Origin: Aurelia coerulea | Taxonomy: Eukaryota; Cnidaria; Scyphozoa; Semaeostomeae; Ulmaridae | Length of the DNA: 64,000 nucleotides | Assembly (NCBI GenBank): GCA_039566865.1 | Contig: CM076960.1 | Span: 12,128,501-12,192,500 of the forward strand | Direction: 5' to 3' | Shown here: piece by piece, positions 22,737 to 34,708 of the stretch | Layout of the letters: each line of letters opens with the position of its first letter | Numbering within the stretch: position 1 is the first letter of the stretch | Program-made: the position numbers and the translations under genes | The notes under the pieces: model-generated | The model's input: the letters and a program-made list of their open reading frames with translations, nothing else | Told to the model about the DNA's origin: nothing | The model's database searches: none

Positions 22737-23164
22737 TAAGAGACAAAGGCCGAATTTAAACTTGAGGCGATCTTTCGATGCGGCGCACGCAGCAAAGCCA
22801 AATCCATCAAACTTCGCCGTTTTGACGTGCACTAAAGCTTTTTAAACGGGCTTTCTTGGGAAAACACTCATAATTTCAGAACGGAATGACCGATTATTTA
22901 TTGAATATGTCCACCATTAAATGAAGTATTTTGCAATACAATTGTCCGGATATCGAATGAGCAGTAGCTTTTCAAATGGGGATTGTTTTTTTACTCACCC
23001 AGTATAGTTCACACAATGAAACAAATTTAAATAATAAATGCCTTCACCACTTTAGCAAAGAGAGGTCTGGAGGCCGGGGGGGGGGGTACTTGACTTAAAT
23101 TTGTACGGGGTGTGCCCACGAAAAAAAGTTTTTTACCCTGCTCCAAAATTTTTCGCTCAAAATG
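22737..23164. other. No gene seen
   Basis: Intergenic DNA with a G-run near 23077-23087, possibly downstream of or intronic to the minus-strand exon at 23408-23687. Confidence 0.4.
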
Positions 23165-23407
23165 ATAACCTGTTCTAGAAAAAATCGATGAAAAGTATAC
23201 TCAAAAACATGAAATTTGACCGAAAAACGACCCGATCTAGCAGAATATTCCCCTTTTGACATGTTTTGATAACCTGCTCTAGAAAAATTGCCTCATTTTG
23301 ATACCCTGTGCTAGAAAAAAATTGGTGAAAACAATAGGAAAGAGAACTCGTGCTAAAGTTCTGATGACCAGGGAAAATATTAAAAACAAAATGAGCGAAG
23401 TTCTTAC

Positions 23408-23687
23408 CTCCCGTCACCCGTTTCCAAATCGTGTTACTTATCTTATTGCTTGGCAAATCTTTCAGGTTCAATACTTCATTGAAAGTTCTTCTCATTGAGT
23501 TTATAACAATGAAATTACATTGCTCGTTCAAACTGCATCGATGAAAATACTTAGTGAAAATGGTATGACCGCCGTCATCGTTGCTGGTGATTTCTGTGAA
23601 CCATGCCCTAGAAGTCGCCAGTTGAGTAGGTGCGAGCGCCAGTAAAGTCATTATGAAGACAAAGAAACTGCCCGCCAACTTCTTCAT
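23408..23687 (-). CDS. Candidate first exon of a secreted Cys-containing host protein
   Basis: The minus strand opens with a classic signal peptide: MKKLAGSFF followed by a hydrophobic core and a small-residue cleavage region (about residues 1-26). A domain start follows with HRCSLNEQCNFIV and NTIWKRVTGG (to about residue 93). The coding-like part stops at GAG|GTAAGAA, a strong splice donor (intron starts at 23407), leaving a phase-1 exon as is common for extracellular domains. The frame stays open by chance beyond it and runs into dispersed repeat sequence. The C-S-x-N-x-x-C pattern resembles the start of cnidarian secreted PAN/apple-like proteins, but that assignment is weak. Later exons were not identified. 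Best host-gene candidate in the window. Confidence 0.55.
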
Positions 23688-23689
23688 GG

Positions 23690-24382
23690 TTTCACTGTTG
23701 AGAGTCCAAGAACCACTGAACTTCGACGAGTCAGGGCTGAAAAATGGATATGGACCCTACCTTACCGATGAGTCCTCTTTTAAAACAGCATTATCAGTTG
23801 GGCAGGATTAGAAGTTTTGACTAAAGTAACTATCATGTGGGTCATACTGAACAAGTGCATTGAATAAAAGCTTTCATCAGACAATATCTGCTTCTGAGGA
23901 AAATTACTTTAAAAATTGTAACACCAAATTAGGAAAGAGACAGGAGACCAAAAATATTGTGAGTTACTGCTGGCTACATGGCCAGGAGACAAAAAGAAGA
24001 CTGCGAGAAAGAAATTGACCCAAGTAATTCCTATGTCACCTGCTTTGCCTGCAAAGCAGTTGTCCAAATTACTTTGGATTATTTTCTTTGGCGATTTTTC
24101 TTCTATTTAGACTCAAGCAAAATATTTTCATAGATATTTGGAGGCTTGTGCGAGCCAAGATGACCTGTAAAAAAACTACCACTTATTTGGGAAGCAAAAC
24201 TTGAATGCTTTTTGGATACTCTAGGTGGGTCAATGTTGGATCATGGAGCATTGCAGACACCTTTATTTTGAACAAAATATTCATACGATACTGCTACCCT
24301 CATTTCTATTCGCGGCTACGCTCGCTCCTCCGAAGAGGCAGCTCGCTATGCTCACTGTTAAGGTGGAAGCCTTGAATCAAAA
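23690..24382. other. Putative 5' flank of the minus-strand exon; no other gene
   Basis: A TTTTAAAAG-type box lies about 100 bp upstream of the candidate start on the minus strand. Nothing else was recognised. Confidence 0.35.
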
Positions 24383-24521
24383 TTAACCCTATTTGTACTA
24401 AGCGCTTTTAGGTACTTCGTACTGGGGGGGGGGCGTTTTTGACCCCCCGACCCCCCTCTTTTTCTCCAAAACTACAAAAGATATAACAATAAGACTTACC
24501 CCTTTTAGACTTACCTTTTAG

Positions 24522-24841
24522 TAGCCCTGTCCACAAGTTGCTCGGTAACTTTCGGGCAACTTGAAGTTTTTGGGGCAACTTTTAGGAATTTTGGCAACTT
24601 TTGTAACATTGAGAAACTTGTCCTTATTTTAGCAATAATAGAACAATTTCTATGATATTTTGCTTATTCTCGCTAACAGTAATGAAAATTAGACCTGAAA
24701 AGGATCTGTTTTCTGGTCATGCTGGGATTAAACGTCTTGGTTTGTGAAGAACTGGTCTTTGAAATTAACGATTTGTGACTATATTCAGTATGATGATGAT
24801 GATGATGATGACAACGATGATTATTATTAATCATCAATAAA

Positions 24842-24893
<52 letters not shown>

Positions 24894-25237
24894 ATTTGTA
24901 AGCAACAAATGGTTCCTGCTGAAATACTTAAGATGTGTTACATGGTTTCAACTGTATTAGCGTCAAAAGACTCAAACTTCCAGGAAACTGCAGTTGCCTC
25001 ATACAGTAAGAGAAAATGTTGAAATAAAATAAAAAGACACTTCTCGAAGCATCCTTGGCGCTAATCTTACGCACATTTGTCAATTTGTCATACATCAATA
25101 GCACTTGGCCTTAAAAAAATGACAATAAATGAGCGACTTTTGAGCAACTTTTTAAAAAAGTGGCAACTTTTGAGCAACTTTTAAGGAAATTATGAGTAAC
25201 TTTTCGAGATATTTCGAGCAACTTGTGGACAGGGCTA
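24522..25237. mobile_element. hAT-type element D, 716 bp
   Basis: Ends TAGCCCTGTCCACAAG / CTTGTGGACAGGGCTA with the 8-bp duplication CCTTTTAG (24514-24521 and 25238-25245). The subterminal regions repeat GAGCAACTTTT many times, a likely transposase-binding array. The interior has microsatellites (ATG)n and (GTT)n. No transposase frame. Confidence 0.88.
24789..24893. repeat. Microsatellites (GAT)n and (GTT)n inside hAT D
   Basis: Seven GAT units near 24790-24810 and about 16 GTT units at 24843-24893. Confidence 0.95.
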
Positions 25238-25293
25238 CCTTTTAGACTTACCCTTTAGACAATTGGCTATCCAAATATAACAATCAAAATTAA

Positions 25294-26863
25294 GGTAGAA
25301 ACCCTACAACTTTTCAAAATTCTTTATTAAACAATCCAGGGCTTTGGATTCATACTAAATAGATGGCGCCTGACCCGTTCAAGGATTTTTGGCGAAATAA
25401 TGTGAAATATGCTAATTTGAAGTTTCCGTGGCAACGAAATATCATGAAAAAAGTAGCACCAACTTGGGAGTGGATTCCTTGAAAATTTCTTGAAAATTCA
25501 TGAAGTTTTTAACACTACCAATATCTTCCCTTGGGTCTTTTTTACTGCTTCTACATTGACTTTATTTTTAAAATTTTTTTATCATCTATTTTTCTACAAA
25601 TTATCAAACATTTGGCATTTTTGCCATTTTTGGCAGGAATACACAGTAAACTTTAAATATGAAAGAAACTAACTACTAAGAAGCTGTATGTACAAGCAGT
25701 AGTCCATATGATCAGCTATTTGTACAAAAAAACTCCATCAGCTTATCTCATTTGGTTATTGAGTTATGTCCGTCCGAAATTTCCTCATGGGTCAAAATTC
25801 GCAAACTTTGCGAAAGTATTTTTTGACAGTTTTTCTTCATTACAGCTAACATTCTGTGATGCAATTATTCCTGACTGTCACAAGCTATGATTATTATTAT
25901 TCCTGACTGTCACAAATTATTATTACGAAAAAGAATGATTTAATGCCGATTACTGGGATTCTGCTGCGGGTGAATGTAGGCCCATCAACGTCTTGGCAGC
26001 AAATAGCTTTAATTCGTCAAGGATTTTCTAGCCTGCGTGCAGACTCAACTCCTCGAAAGTATAGAGTCTGCGCAACAAAGTCCATTTAGCCTTTCCCGCC
26101 TCGATATGATGAACGACCGCGCGATATATCTTTTGTTAAGCTCATTGTTTTTGAACCAATCAAGCTAATTTCTCAAGAAAGTTTGAGAAGTGAATGAGCA
26201 TTTTGATTGGTTGAAAAATGAGCTCATTGTTTGATAAAGTGGCGTAATGCGGATTATGCCGCGCGGTCGATAGTTCTTTAAAGATGGCGAAGTACGAAGC
26301 TGTGGAGAGACAGGACAGATCTTCCTTGCAACATTCAAGGAAGGGCAAGAGTATTTCAGCTTTCATCATGTCATTACAAGCTTTCTTTGAAGATTCAAGA
26401 TTCTGATACGTTTTTTCAAAGGGAGAACTTCTTCAAGTCCTTGCAATGCACAGACAAGACGAGAGTTGCGAGAAGTGAAAAACAGGCCAAAATAGTCGCT
26501 GTTCGTTTTCTTTTAGGCCATGCCTTCCTATCTTGATTGCTGATTTATTATGGACCGCATTGCTTGACCTGATAACTTTTTGGTTCTTTGCTGCAGACTT
26601 CGATATGAGGCAGTAATGCGTTGAAGCTCAAAGAGATCAGCATCAGAGTAGCTATAATCCACACATCGCTCGGTCCTCGGAAGCAAAGCTCCTTTGCATT
26701 TTCAAGTGACAGTTGTTGTGTTACATTCGATGGAGTTCACTGAAATGGGTCTCCATGTTTTGATTGCCATAAACAAGCTGAAAGGCATCCAAGTTATGTG
26801 AAGGGACTTTTATAAAGAATTTTACTGCGAAGACCTTATTTGCCAAGGTGTTTTTGTGCGACT
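25294..26863. other. No gene; fragments of dispersed repeats
   Basis: 25925-26035 is a copy of the repeat at 13910-14040. About 26030-26090 is one end of the GCCTGCGTGCAGACT MITE (intact relative at 14545-14951). Other frames here are short and not recognisable. Confidence 0.5.
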
Positions 26864-27315
26864 ACTGTAATCCATGGGTCAGCAGTTCATGTAATCGGCG
26901 GGTCACGTCATATAGTCCGCGGGTCACCATATTTGCGGTCAGTGGCTGAGCAGCTATAGCTGCGAGCATTCCTACACCATCTGGTCGGTAAAAGGTACTG
27001 TTGTGTAGAATCGAACCTGCAAACAAACAAACTGTGATGTTTCCCTCGTGGGGCATTTCACTCCCAAAAAAGCTTGTGCACCTTTGGCAAAAATTCTTTT
27101 ATTTTTAAGTAATATCTGTCACAAATCTTTAAAAATCCTTCTGCTCTCAGAAAATCTCGTACGAAAAATGTTTGGACTGAGCATAGTCCTATCAATTCGA
27201 AGCAAAGGAGACTAAGGAGGCCGACACAGATAACTTCATAAATCAGCGGTAATACACATGACATGCTAAAGAGATATTTGCTTTCAGTGTTTCAGGTGTT
27301 TGAGATGTTTCAGGT

Positions 27316-27831
27316 CAGAGACGTAGGAACCGGGGGGGGCATTGGGGGCACGTGCCCCCCCAAGATTTTGCAATAAACAATAGAAATCTCGACATCCCAA
27401 AGTTTAAACTTGAGTGTACAAAAAAAAGTTTCCACCTTTCCGGGCTTAAAGCTTGGAATGAAATACCAATCGAAATAAGGGAAATCCCCTCGCTCTATCA
27501 GTTTAAAAGAAAATTGAAAACGCATTTAAAGAGCTCAGTAAACCCTAACTAAAACACGACTCCCAGGAAGATCAGATCTCAGCCTGGATCCAATCCTAGC
27601 TAATACCAAATTTTAAATTTTGTTTTTCATTTTTCATTTAAAACAAACTTGTAACTTTTGTAGTTTAATTTTGTACTGATGGGATATCGTGTAAAAATAT
27701 GAATTAATAAAAAAAAATAAATAATAAAAGAAGTGCCGTTTGTATTTTCAGGAAATGCCCCTTTAGCTTAAGATAAAAGTGCCCTTGAAGTGTCGTGCCC
27801 CTCCAAGTTTCAGATGCTTCCTACGTCCCTG
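27316..27831. mobile_element. hAT-type element E, 516 bp
   Basis: Ends CAGAGACGTAGGAA / TTCCTACGTCCCTG with the 8-bp duplication TTTCAGGT (27308-27315 and 27832-27839). Near the left end is GGGGGCACGTGCCCCC. A LINE 3' fragment occupies most of the interior. Confidence 0.9.
27366..27728 (+). pseudogene. LINE reverse-transcriptase C-terminal tail with A-rich end, inside hAT E
   Basis: The frame ends with HLSGLKAWNEIPIEIRE and FKRKLKTHLKSS, the usual last ~50 residues of CR1-like reverse transcriptases, and stops at 27552. About 150 bp of 3' UTR and an A-rich (AAAT)n tail to 27728 follow. This is a short 5'-truncated insertion into the hAT. Confidence 0.75.
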
Positions 27832-28274
27832 TTTCAGGTATTTCAGTGTTTCAGGTGTTATTGCTTGTGCAATAACTCAAGGTCAAATTCCAATCCCATG
27901 CAGTGTGATCTTCCACTCAAATGGAAAATGCCCGTTATCTTGGTATCAATCATTGGTTTCTAAGGACTTGCGTGAATTCTTTAAATTGTTAAGGTTTAAG
28001 AGCATCATTCGTGGGCATGAGCTAAGAAAGATCGATGCCACCTGATCTTACACAGACCAGTATGTGCAAGAATGCTCGCAGCTATAGCCGCTTAGCCACC
28101 GGCCGCTGATATAGTGACCCGTGGATTACATGACCTGGTGACCTGGTGACCCGCCGATTACATGACCTGGTGACCCGTGGATTACAGTTGCCGGTTTTTG
28201 TGTGTTTAAAAGAACATTTCTTGCTTGGCTAGAAATTGCCAATTATATGCAAATCAATTTTTAAGCAGCTGCTG

Positions 28275-28370
28275 CAAGGACTTTTAGCAGGCATTATACC
28301 ATGAAACAGCTCCAAAATAAAGCTTTATTTTGGAGCTGTTTCATGGTATAATGCCTGCTAAAAGTCCTTG
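28275..28370. repeat. Perfect 96-bp palindrome, no spacer
   Basis: Bases 28275-28322 and 28323-28370 read as exact reverse complements with no loop, centred on AAAG|CTTT. The symmetry stops abruptly at both edges. Confidence 0.95.
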
Positions 28371-28924
28371 GAACACTAAAGTAAAGGCCATTTCTTGATA
28401 ATCCACATTTCTATCAGCGAATAGTTTCAGCACCCCCTCACCCACAAAACAATGATGATTTGCAAGATTATTGTTGCAGGATCCCATCAGAGTGGTGAAT
28501 CATTCTGTTCTCTCCGTTTTATCATGACACATCAACACATTGTTTTGAGGGGGGGGGGGGGGGGGGTCGCAAAACAGGGCAAAATTAGAAAGGTGTTCTA
28601 AGACTTTTGACAGGCACTGTAGCTCATTACAGGCAGAAAAGGAGGTGCATTAGTCAAGAGGGTTCTTGTCAGAAAATATTTTCTACAATGCACAAAAGTT
28701 ATTTCTAGTGTTTTGGTAATTAGAAAGTTATTTCTGTTAAGCCTGACCCCAGCATCCATCTATTTCATTTGTATGCCTTATTGCAAAAAGACTGGGCTTT
28801 CGCTGCGAATGGATAAACTGTCAGTGGTATCAAGTAATAGTTCAAGTGACTAAATTTGGTATTCTCTTGATCGTACCATAATAATCATGATAACTAGCAT
28901 TCCAACTGACAGTTTCATTCAGAA
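28371..28924. other. No gene seen; poly-G run and a lone transposon end
   Basis: A G-run of about 20 lies at 28549-28566. ACTTTTGACAGGCACTGTA at about 28603-28621 reads, inverted, like a Tc1-type terminus without a partner nearby. Confidence 0.4.
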
Positions 28925-29002
28925 TGGAAATAAAAAAGGGGGGCTGAATCAGCCCCCCCCTCTAGTCTTCCTAGAGCATCAAATACCCTAGGCCTGATAG
29001 GG
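28925..29002. mobile_element. Solo piggyBac-like right end
   Basis: GGGGGGCTGAATCAGCCCCCC hairpin followed by CTAGGCCTGATAGGG and TTAA (29003-29006). The matching left end was not found. Confidence 0.45.
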
Positions 29003-29360
29003 TTAAAGCAGCAACAGCAACAGCTTCTTTCATACACACAACAACTCATTCAAAAATATATGGATTGAAAGGCCAAGGAACAGGAAAACATGTTCAATTG
29101 GAAAATAATCTGTTTCTTCATTTTATTAGCATTATATGTACAAAACAATTTCCTGATTATAGTTGTGTGAGTTTGTTGTTGTATTCCCAAATATTAAATA
29201 CAGACCATCAACTTAATCATCATGGCATTATAAAAAGCTCCCCTCATTTTCATTTTGGTAATTAGAAGAAGCGTTGCTGGTGTGCAAGGGTCACTATCCT
29301 TGAAAAAAATCTGCAGGGTTCAGACCTCCTTACTGCTGCAGTAAATAGCCACTTGCTATA

Positions 29361-29750
29361 CACTCATTTTTTTTATAAGAAACCGCTTATAAGAAACGGT
29401 AGGCTCAAATTTTCGAAAGCTAAGGAACAACCCTACCTGAATTGAAAAAAGCTAAGAAACTTCTGTAATTATCGGTTTTAATTTTCCTGACACACTCAAA
29501 AATATTTTGACATTGTACAGTTATAACAACTGTTTGGACAATATTTTGAGGGCGAATCATGTTATTTACTCGTTTTGAGAGACTTACTAAGTAATTTTGG
29601 AGCCCTTTAGACAAGACAAAATCAACTCTAAACTTCTGGCAATAAAAATATAAGAAACACGTAAGAAACTTGTGGTAGCAAAATGGCCCAAAAATTTAAG
29701 AAACTGCCTACCAGCCCCGGACCTTAGTTTCTTGTTAAAAAAAATGAGTG
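29361..29750. mobile_element. MITE with TA flanks, 390 bp
   Basis: TIRs begin CACTCATTTTTTTT and continue to (T/C)AAGAAAC. They are flanked by TA (29359-29360, 29751-29752). Internal TAAGAAAC words recur. Confidence 0.75.
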
Positions 29751-32281
29751 TATTGCAACAGAAACTACTGTAGATCAACCAACAAAATTGTTCCTGGATG
29801 TTGTAGAAGCACCAGTTTTTAAATGTTAGCAGTCAGGGGCGGACTGGCAGTATAATTAGGGCCCGGGCGATTGAGCAAGAAAGGGGCCCAATACCAAGGC
29901 AAGGGAAGCGAGCCGAACAATTCCCCCGAAAAAATTTGCAAGCGCGCTCTTTAGACTGGCTAAAAATGGTATTTGAATAATTTCTAGTAATTTGAGTGGT
30001 ATATTGATGCACTGCATTTTGCTATGTATGTTCTCAAGCAAGCTATTTTTGAAGAATGCAATTTTTGATATAGACCTATGAGCATCTATAAGTTGAAATC
30101 GAGAACAGCGAGCTACAACATGATGCGGGAACTTACGAAGTGGCTTGGCCAGGGCAAAATTTGAATTCAGCAAAATGTTGGGATCTGGGGCAAATGCCTC
30201 GAAAAATGTTCGAGGTCACTCCCTTTACTTTGGCTTAGAACACTTCTACAGATCCTATATTAGCTGGCGCTAAAATAGAGTTTTGATCATATTATAACAA
30301 TTGCTTTTATGAATTCATCATTTTCTTTTGCTTAGAATGCTTGTCTTCATCCCATTCTTACCAATTCCAAATTGGACATTTACATAATCTTCCTACAGTT
30401 TTCTATGAATGCCCAAATTCAGAATATTTTGCGCAAACACAATTATTTTTGTCTCAGAGCGTTTCTCTTAATCCAGTTTGCCTGGTTCCAAAATGGAAGC
30501 ATCGTCAATCCTCGGATGATTTGTCTAGAAAAATGTTTGAAAATGCCATCCTTTAGTTTGGTTTAGAACGATGCCCCTAGTGACTTTGCAGCATTTCTCA
30601 TAAAAGTTTTTGTTGTACCCAAACTATTCCCAACTACTCTCTCCTCGTTTCTTAAAAGGTATGACAGAAGTGAGGGTAAATGCTCCCCCAACCCCATCCG
30701 TTCCCACGCCACTATTTTTTCAAAGATAAATTTCGACGAAAAGTACTTCAGATCATTGGAAATGCTTCACTTATGAAAATTTTAGCCTTTTGCAGAAGGT
30801 AAGGATTACTGCTGACAAAAAGCTTTCTTGGGAGAAGCTTGAAAATCATCTGAAAACAACTTTTTTCTCAAGTCATCCACTAAAAGCTTTTTTTATCTAT
30901 CATTCCTTCCTTATTCATCTTTGCTCTAAAGTGGCAATTTTTATTCCATATTTGAAAATTATCATTGCATTAATAGGACCTTTTAAGTTGCTGTATCTCG
31001 AGTGTAACTGTAGGGAAAAGTATTGTTTAAAGTGAAAGGGCTGGCAAGGGCATGTATCTATGTATGTATGTATGTAAAATTTTGCCATACAAAGTAGGAA
31101 AGAAAGGTTATTTACATGTATAAAATGGTAATAAAAACTAAAGATCTAGTATAAAAATACCCCTAGTTTAAAATGGCAGGGATAGCATAGCAGGGATAGG
31201 TCAGTGCAACCTTGTTTCCACAATGGTCCCTCCATGAGTATTATAGAAAAGAAAAGTTCATGAAAAAAAGAGACGTTCATAAAAAAGTGTAACAGCCTGT
31301 TGGGCTTGTTATTTATGCAGTTTTTAGAAATTTAATATTATATATAGGGACTGTTTTCTTGATTTTGGAGGTCTTTAAAGAAATTGTCCTTTATCTTATG
31401 TTTGAAACTGTTAACGTTTTTAGCAGACTTTAGGTCAGAGTGTAGATTGTTCCAGATTTTAGGTCCTAGGTAAGATAGACCACTTTGCCCTATGTTGCTC
31501 TTTCGGAATGATTGATTTAATTTGCTTTTAGACCTTCGAGTAATCCGACTCTGGCCAGCTGGTAAGAACATCTCCGACATATAGGATGGGACTGAATTAT
31601 CGAAAAATTTGTAAACGTTTGTAGCAGTACATTGTTTAAACCTCTCTTTAGTAGGGAGCCAATTTATATTTTTAAATTCTTTGATTCCTATGTGTGCTCT
31701 GTTATTCATACTTAAGCAAAACCTGACACATTTATTTTGAGGAGGGGTACTTCGGGATTTGCGGTATTGCGGTATCGGGGGTAAATTTTGTGTGGTATTG
31801 CGGTAATGATGGGAAAAACTTGCGGTATTGCGGTATCGAGCTTTCACAGCGCGGTATGCGGTATTGTACGAAAACTAACATCCAAAATTCATGTAATGCC
31901 ATTTTCCTGTTGAAGAACAAAGCACCTTCGATAAGAATTGATAGAGGAAAGAAAAACGCAGGGGAGGGAAGTCCCTTATCTCTCTCTCCTTGTGCATGCC
32001 CCACCTGCTCAACCTTGAAAAGGTACCTGCGGAGGAGAGCACGCAACATTTTTATCTGAAGAAAAAGAGTCAAAATATTTGCAACAATCAAAACTTTAGA
32101 TGTGGGAAAATCACCCCTATTTTCAAATCAGGCAATCCGACAATGTTGTGTGTGTGATAATGATAATGAAAATAATCTTATTTAAAGTTGGTCTATTTAC
32201 AATAGTAATATAATCACTAATTTATACCAACTATTTACAAAAAACAACTTTAATAGAAAATATACAAATTTACAATTCTGG

Positions 32282-33409
32282 CTATTTACAAATCCGGCAA
32301 TTACACTTATCGCCAAGCCAGTGCTTGATCGCTCTTTTGAAAGCTGCAACTTTTGGAAGTGCTTTTATCTGGTCACTAAGGGTGTTCCAAAGGAGGCTTC
32401 CTCTAAAGGATAATGACTCTATTCCAAATTTTGTTGTTCGTGTTTTTGGCAATCGACATAAATTTTTTGTTCGTAGGTTGTATTTCACAACCTTTTCTTC
32501 ATGAAATTCCCAAATATATGAGGGGTTCAAGTTGTTCATTGTTTTGTAAATTTCGATCATCAGTTTCTGGAGATTTTGAACATGTATTTTCACGCTTTCG
32601 CTTTTCTCCAGTAACTCATCAAAGGAAGAGTCATAGTCCTTGAAGAGGATCCTTAGTGCACGTTTGTGTGTGCGGTTTATTTCGTTATTAGCAGCTTTCG
32701 TAGAAAGAAGCCAGATCAACGGGCAATAGTTGAAATTGGACAGTATTACGGCATTACATATTAACATGGCCTGTGGTCTTGAGATATAAGTATTTAGCCT
32801 TGAGAAGGCATTTATCTTTCTATTTACCTTGGAGCACAAATTTTGTATATGGGCAGTGAAAGTCAACGCGTTGTCAATCTCTATGCCCAACAATTTAACC
32901 TTATTCGTAGTTAGTATTTTGTTATCATTGATATTGAGACGCAAGGTATTTTTTTCTTTCAATCCAAGAAACATCACTTGAAATTTGCCAGGGTTTGCTA
33001 CCATTCCGTTTTCAAAAAACCATTCTATAAGTGCGCTAAGGTCATTTTCCAGCCTTAGGACAATTTCGTCCAGACTACAGCCACACGCATAGAGTGTGGT
33101 ATCATCTGCAAAATTGCACAAGTCTGAGTCTAATTTTAAGAGAAAGATGTCATTGATGAATATATTAAATAATACTGGTCCCAAAACAGAACCCTGTGGG
33201 ATTCCCGCTCTAACGATTTGTTGTGAGCTCTTTACCAATCCAATTTTAACCCTTTGCATCCTATTTTTTAGATAGCTATAGATCAAGCACAGGCTATTTA
33301 CACTGAATCCATAGGCCTCCAGCTTAGCAATTAGAAGATCATGAGGCAAGCAGTCAAACGCTTTTGACAAATCCATCAATATAGTCCCCACTATTCCAGA
33401 TGAATCCAA
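32282..33409 (-). CDS. LINE reverse transcriptase, 5'-truncated but open for 375 codons
   Basis: Non-LTR reverse transcriptase core and thumb, which would copy element RNA at a nicked target. Motif A is DLSKAFD (residues 13-19), motif B contains PQGSVLG (71-77), the catalytic box is FADD (100-103), and SNFNYCPLIW marks the thumb region. The C-terminus reads SFRGSLLWNTL then a CNCRIC cluster. The N-terminal endonuclease and early RT motifs are missing and the frame is simply open upstream, so this is a truncated, probably young copy. The 3' side (down to about 32145) is followed by TTATCATT-type repeats instead of a clean A tail. CR1/Jockey-like by motif style; clade not assigned. Confidence 0.85.
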   Translation of the reverse strand: MDSSGIVGTILMDLSKAFDCLPHDLLIAKLEAYGFSVNSLCLIYSYLKNRMQRVKIGLVKSSQQIVRAGIPQGSVLGPVLFNIFINDIFLLKLDSDLCNFADDTTLYACGCSLDEIVLRLENDLSALIEWFFENGMVANPGKFQVMFLGLKEKNTLRLNINDNKILTTNKVKLLGIEIDNALTFTAHIQNLCSKVNRKINAFSRLNTYISRPQAMLICNAVILSNFNYCPLIWLLSTKAANNEINRTHKRALRILFKDYDSSFDELLEKSESVKIHVQNLQKLMIEIYKTMNNLNPSYIWEFHEEKVVKYNLRTKNLCRLPKTRTTKFGIESLSFRGSLLWNTLSDQIKALPKVAAFKRAIKHWLGDKCNCRICK

Positions 33410-33554
33410 ACACTTCCTCCATTTTTCAATTACTGTGTGTGCGCGTGCGTGTATCTCTTATTTTAAATCGAAAAATTTTAGCTACAATAGCAACTAGTCT
33501 AATTCTATTATTTAATACAAATTAATAAATGTTTTAGATAAATCATATACAGGA

Positions 33555-34705
33555 TTAATTTCGAAGGCATACATTGCATCTGCAGGTGGCCCCATCCCAG
33601 CTCTTGATTAGCCTTTTGAATTGGACCAGATTTTCTGCCGATTTTATATCATCTGGCAGACGATTCCAGATCTGCGGCCCAAAAGACCTGAGACTACTTG
33701 AACCGAACGTTGTTTGGTTGGGCCTATAGTGCTGCAAATCATTTTGACGACGTGAAGGTCGATTGGAGGTTCTTGTTTCGAAAATATTTTGCATGAATGC
33801 AGGATTTAGCTAGTTTACAGTTTTGAAAATCTCAATGCAGAGGTATCTAAGCCTATTTACATGCATTGTGCATTTTTCTGATTAGTTCCAAGTAGTTCTT
33901 CATAAGAAGAATTATGGTCATCATAAAGAGATCGAAGTGCTCTCTCCTGTATTTTTTCGATCTTATCCATAGATCTAGAGGATGAGAAAAACCATACTAA
34001 AGGGCAGTAGTTAAAGTTAGAAAAGACAAAGCTTTGGACGAGTACCTTTTTCTCCGCAAAGCCAAGAAATGATTTCAGTCGTTTTAGTACATTTAGCTGG
34101 GTGGCTGCTTTTTTGCAAAGATCAGATATGTGGAGGTCAAAGTTTAGTTTATGGTCGAGATCTACACCAAGCAACTTTACTGAAGCTTCAGATTTAATCT
34201 TTTTCCCTTGAATAGAAATGCTATGCCCAGTGGTGTCCGATTGATCTTTTTTAACGAGAAGTGCGTGGAATTTTTCTGGGTTAGCGATCATTTCATTTCG
34301 ATCGAGCCATGTGAGAGCAATGCATGCCTCCTTTTCGAACACGTCAATTAGTTGTGGGAGACTATTGGAAAAATAAGTTAAAGTATTATCATCTGCGTAA
34401 TTGACAAGAGATGCTTCTTTGATGAAATGAAACAGGTCATTGATATAGAAGTTGAAAAAAATAGGGCCTAAGACGGATCCTTGAGGAACCCCTGATAAAA
34501 CAGATTGATAGTTGCTGCAAACATTGTTTATTCGAACCGATTGTCTGCGCCGTTTTAAATAGGAATAAATAAAGACCAGAGAATTTGCATCGAAACGATA
34601 CGCATAGAGTTTTGCTATAAGCAAATCATGCGGGATACTGTCGAAAGCTTTCGATAAATCCTTCAATATTGCTTCAACAGTGTAATCATTATCTAGTTTG
34701 GTCAT
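33555..34705 (-). pseudogene. LINE reverse transcriptase, decayed
   Basis: Motif A (DLSKAFDSIP), PQGSVLG and the YADD box (near 34390-34407) are readable, as is a thumb with FSNFNYCPLVW. Near 33857 the frame shifts and a stop intervenes. The C-terminus (FGPQIWNRLPDDIK and a final CRCNVC cluster) resumes at 33794-33555. Related to but distinct from the copy at 32282-33409. The 5' end abuts the opposite-facing fragment at 34709. Confidence 0.85.
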
Positions 34706-34708
34706 TAT

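Larger units (their letters stand above)
24387..25293. mobile_element. Partial piggyBac-type element, interrupted by hAT D
   Basis: Starts after TTAA (24383-24386) with CCCTATTTGTACT and follows the copy at 19576 (including AAAGATATAACAATAAGACTT) to 24521. After the hAT it resumes until about 25293. The right terminus is absent. Confidence 0.7.
26864..28188. mobile_element. Inverted-repeat element with GGGTCAC subrepeats
   Basis: The ends ACTGTAATCCA(T/C)GGGTCA face one another. Arms of about 130 bp (26864-26995 and about 28055-28188) hold variable numbers of CATGTAATC-GGCGGGTCAC units and a shared CAGCTATAGC(T/C)GC core. The element hosts hAT E. No convincing target duplication was found. 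Confidence 0.7.

Noticed and set aside
24387..29002. Single 4.6-kb piggyBac element pairing the left end at 24387 with the right end at 29002
   Set aside because: After CCCTAT the two ends differ, and other complete elements lie between; treated as two separate fragments.
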